Source of the DNA: Anaerocolumna sp047777345
GTDB taxonomy: Bacteria > Bacillota > Clostridia > Lachnospirales > Lachnospiraceae
DNA length: 64,000 bases
Direction: 5' to 3'
NCBI GenBank assembly: GCA_047777345.1
Contig: JBKEEJ010000002.1
Coordinates: forward strand, 186,001-250,000
Positions within the stretch are counted from its first letter, which is position 1. Each line of letters starts with the position of its first letter. The translations under genes and the position numbers were made by a program. Shown piece after piece: positions 63,231 through 64,000 of the stretch. Below the pieces are notes generated by a model. It was not told the DNA's origin. It saw only the letters and a list, made by a program, of their open reading frames with translations, and made no database searches.

Positions 63231-64000
63231 TATTTTTTCCTGTAATGCCGGTCACGCAATGGGTCCAGTAACAGGGCCGAACTAATTAAAAGGATGGCTG
63301 AGATAACTAATTGTATCAGCATACTGATAAGAAACCACTGTTTTTCCACAGTTCTTGCCACCGTACCAAAATTGCCAAAAAAAGTACTTAACTCGGTACC
63401 GGTACCAATCTGGTCTTCAATCATGGAGTAAAAAGTTACGCCAGGATTCATTAAGAGAATCAGAATCCAGTTGCCAATATCCGGTTTCTGGTATGTAAGG
63501 CCACCTGAAAACTGTCTTAATTTAATTTCCGCAAGAAGCTTAATGCCCCAGAGAATAACCAGGGTTCCCAGGCATATAAAAAGCAATACCCCATAGGTAC
63601 ATACGGTGGCGGAAGTTGTTTTCTTAAAAAAAGTTGAGAAAAAAATGCCGATACTTCCCACAAATACCGCTGTAACAATAATTAGCACCATAAACAGCAT
63701 AAAATCAAGCAGGGTTACACCGCCGATGGTAAATACGATTGCCAGTACGGGGAGGCTGGACACAGCTAACAGTATAATCATACTGATGGAAGATTCTAAC
63801 TTTCCCAATATAATCTGAAAAGGAGTAAGCTTGGTTGTAAGGAGTATTTCCAATGTTTGCTTTTCCCTTTCTCCCGAGATGGAAGCCGCCGTTAAAGCCG
63901 GTACGGTAAATAAAACCAGGCAAAACTCAGCGGCGGTAATAATGGCGTAAATCCGTAAAATTGAGGCATAATCTACGGTTCCGCCAAATCTGCTGTCATA
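63230..64000 (-). CDS. ABC-2 type transporter permease, partial (5' end outside window)
   Basis: The frame is open from the right edge to the stop at 63230 (256 residues visible). SISGEREKQTLEILLTTKLT is the signature 'SGEre..TLE.LL' loop of ABC-2 permeases such as gliding or multidrug export proteins, with about five transmembrane helices after it. The apparent start within the frame at 63853 is a leucine TTG inside this loop, so the true start lies beyond 64000. Its ATPase should be encoded to the right. Substrate unknown. Confidence 0.85.
   Translation of the reverse strand, partial: YDSRFGGTVDYASILRIYAIITAAEFCLVLFTVPALTAASISGEREKQTLEILLTTKLTPFQIILGKLESSISMIILLAVSSLPVLAIVFTIGGVTLLDFMLFMVLIIVTAVFVGSIGIFFSTFFKKTTSATVCTYGVLLFICLGTLVILWGIKLLAEIKLRQFSGGLTYQKPDIGNWILILLMNPGVTFYSMIEDQIGTGTELSTFFGNFGTVARTVEKQWFLISMLIQLVISAILLISSALLLDPLRDRHYRKK

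Overview
The window is AT-rich DNA of a Gram-positive anaerobe of the Clostridia, most likely a Lachnospiraceae-type organism. The signs are strong AGGAGG-type ribosome sites, a class I c-di-GMP riboswitch, a SleB/CwlJ-type cell wall hydrolase, an Ig-fold surface protein with a Gram-positive style signal peptide, and clostridial-type IS66, IS21, IS3 and IS30 remnants plus a group II intron. I saw no rRNA, tRNA or CRISPR array. The species assignment is inference. Most genes lie on the minus strand.

Layout. (1) 1-4679: the end of a surface-polysaccharide cluster (two GT2 glycosyltransferases, DUF2304, a flippase, a GT-C-like membrane enzyme). (2) 4778-10874: a compact minus-strand run ubiD-ubiA-ubiX, then a lipoprotein/ATPase/permease ABC importer, then a small ferritin-like protein. 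Together they look like import, prenylation and decarboxylation of an aromatic acid. (3) 11157-18928: a HEPN/MNT pair, a GH2 beta-galactosidase with a divergent AraC regulator, a DapA-family aldolase with a second AraC regulator, and a small HD-domain protein. (4) 19230-21232: a promoter, a c-di-GMP-I riboswitch and a HAMP-less multi-TM chemoreceptor. (5) 21236-27612: a mobile-element graveyard. IS66-type ends enclose a tyrosine recombinase that is frameshifted and split by an IS21 element (4-bp target duplication visible), then an IS66 transposase tail, then a group II intron with a decayed maturase.

(6) 27613-55663: a large surface-glycan locus. It holds a GtrA/GtrB/GT-C side-chain module; the GDP-D-rhamnose pathway (manC, gmd, rmd); a two-module GT4 enzyme; an FkbM methyltransferase with a coiled coil; a Wzt with a C-terminal carbohydrate-binding extension and its Wzm; more GT4 enzymes; an initiating sugar-phosphate transferase; and an O-antigen ligase-like protein. 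After a scarred intergenic region come galE, a second short Wzt/Wzm pair, a pyruvyltransferase/Fe-S/FrhB-like fusion and a GT2-TagF-like fusion. (7) 55911-58532: a strongly expressed Ig-fold, S-layer-like surface protein with its own promoter and terminator. (8) 58842-64000: thrC, a cell wall hydrolase, an AP2-repeat protein and a partial ABC-2 permease.

Read together, regions 6 and 7 resemble an S-layer glycoprotein glycosylation locus: a D-rhamnose-containing chain built on a lipid carrier, capped by a methyltransferase, exported by a cap-sensing Wzm/Wzt and transferred to protein by an O-ligase-like enzyme. The last step is inference.

Caution: at least nine reading-frame breaks in the window each fit a one-base change in or beside a short homopolymer run. 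Some are in genes that otherwise look healthy (O-ligase, GT2-TagF fusion, surface protein). They may be real decay or phase variation, or uncorrected sequencing indels.
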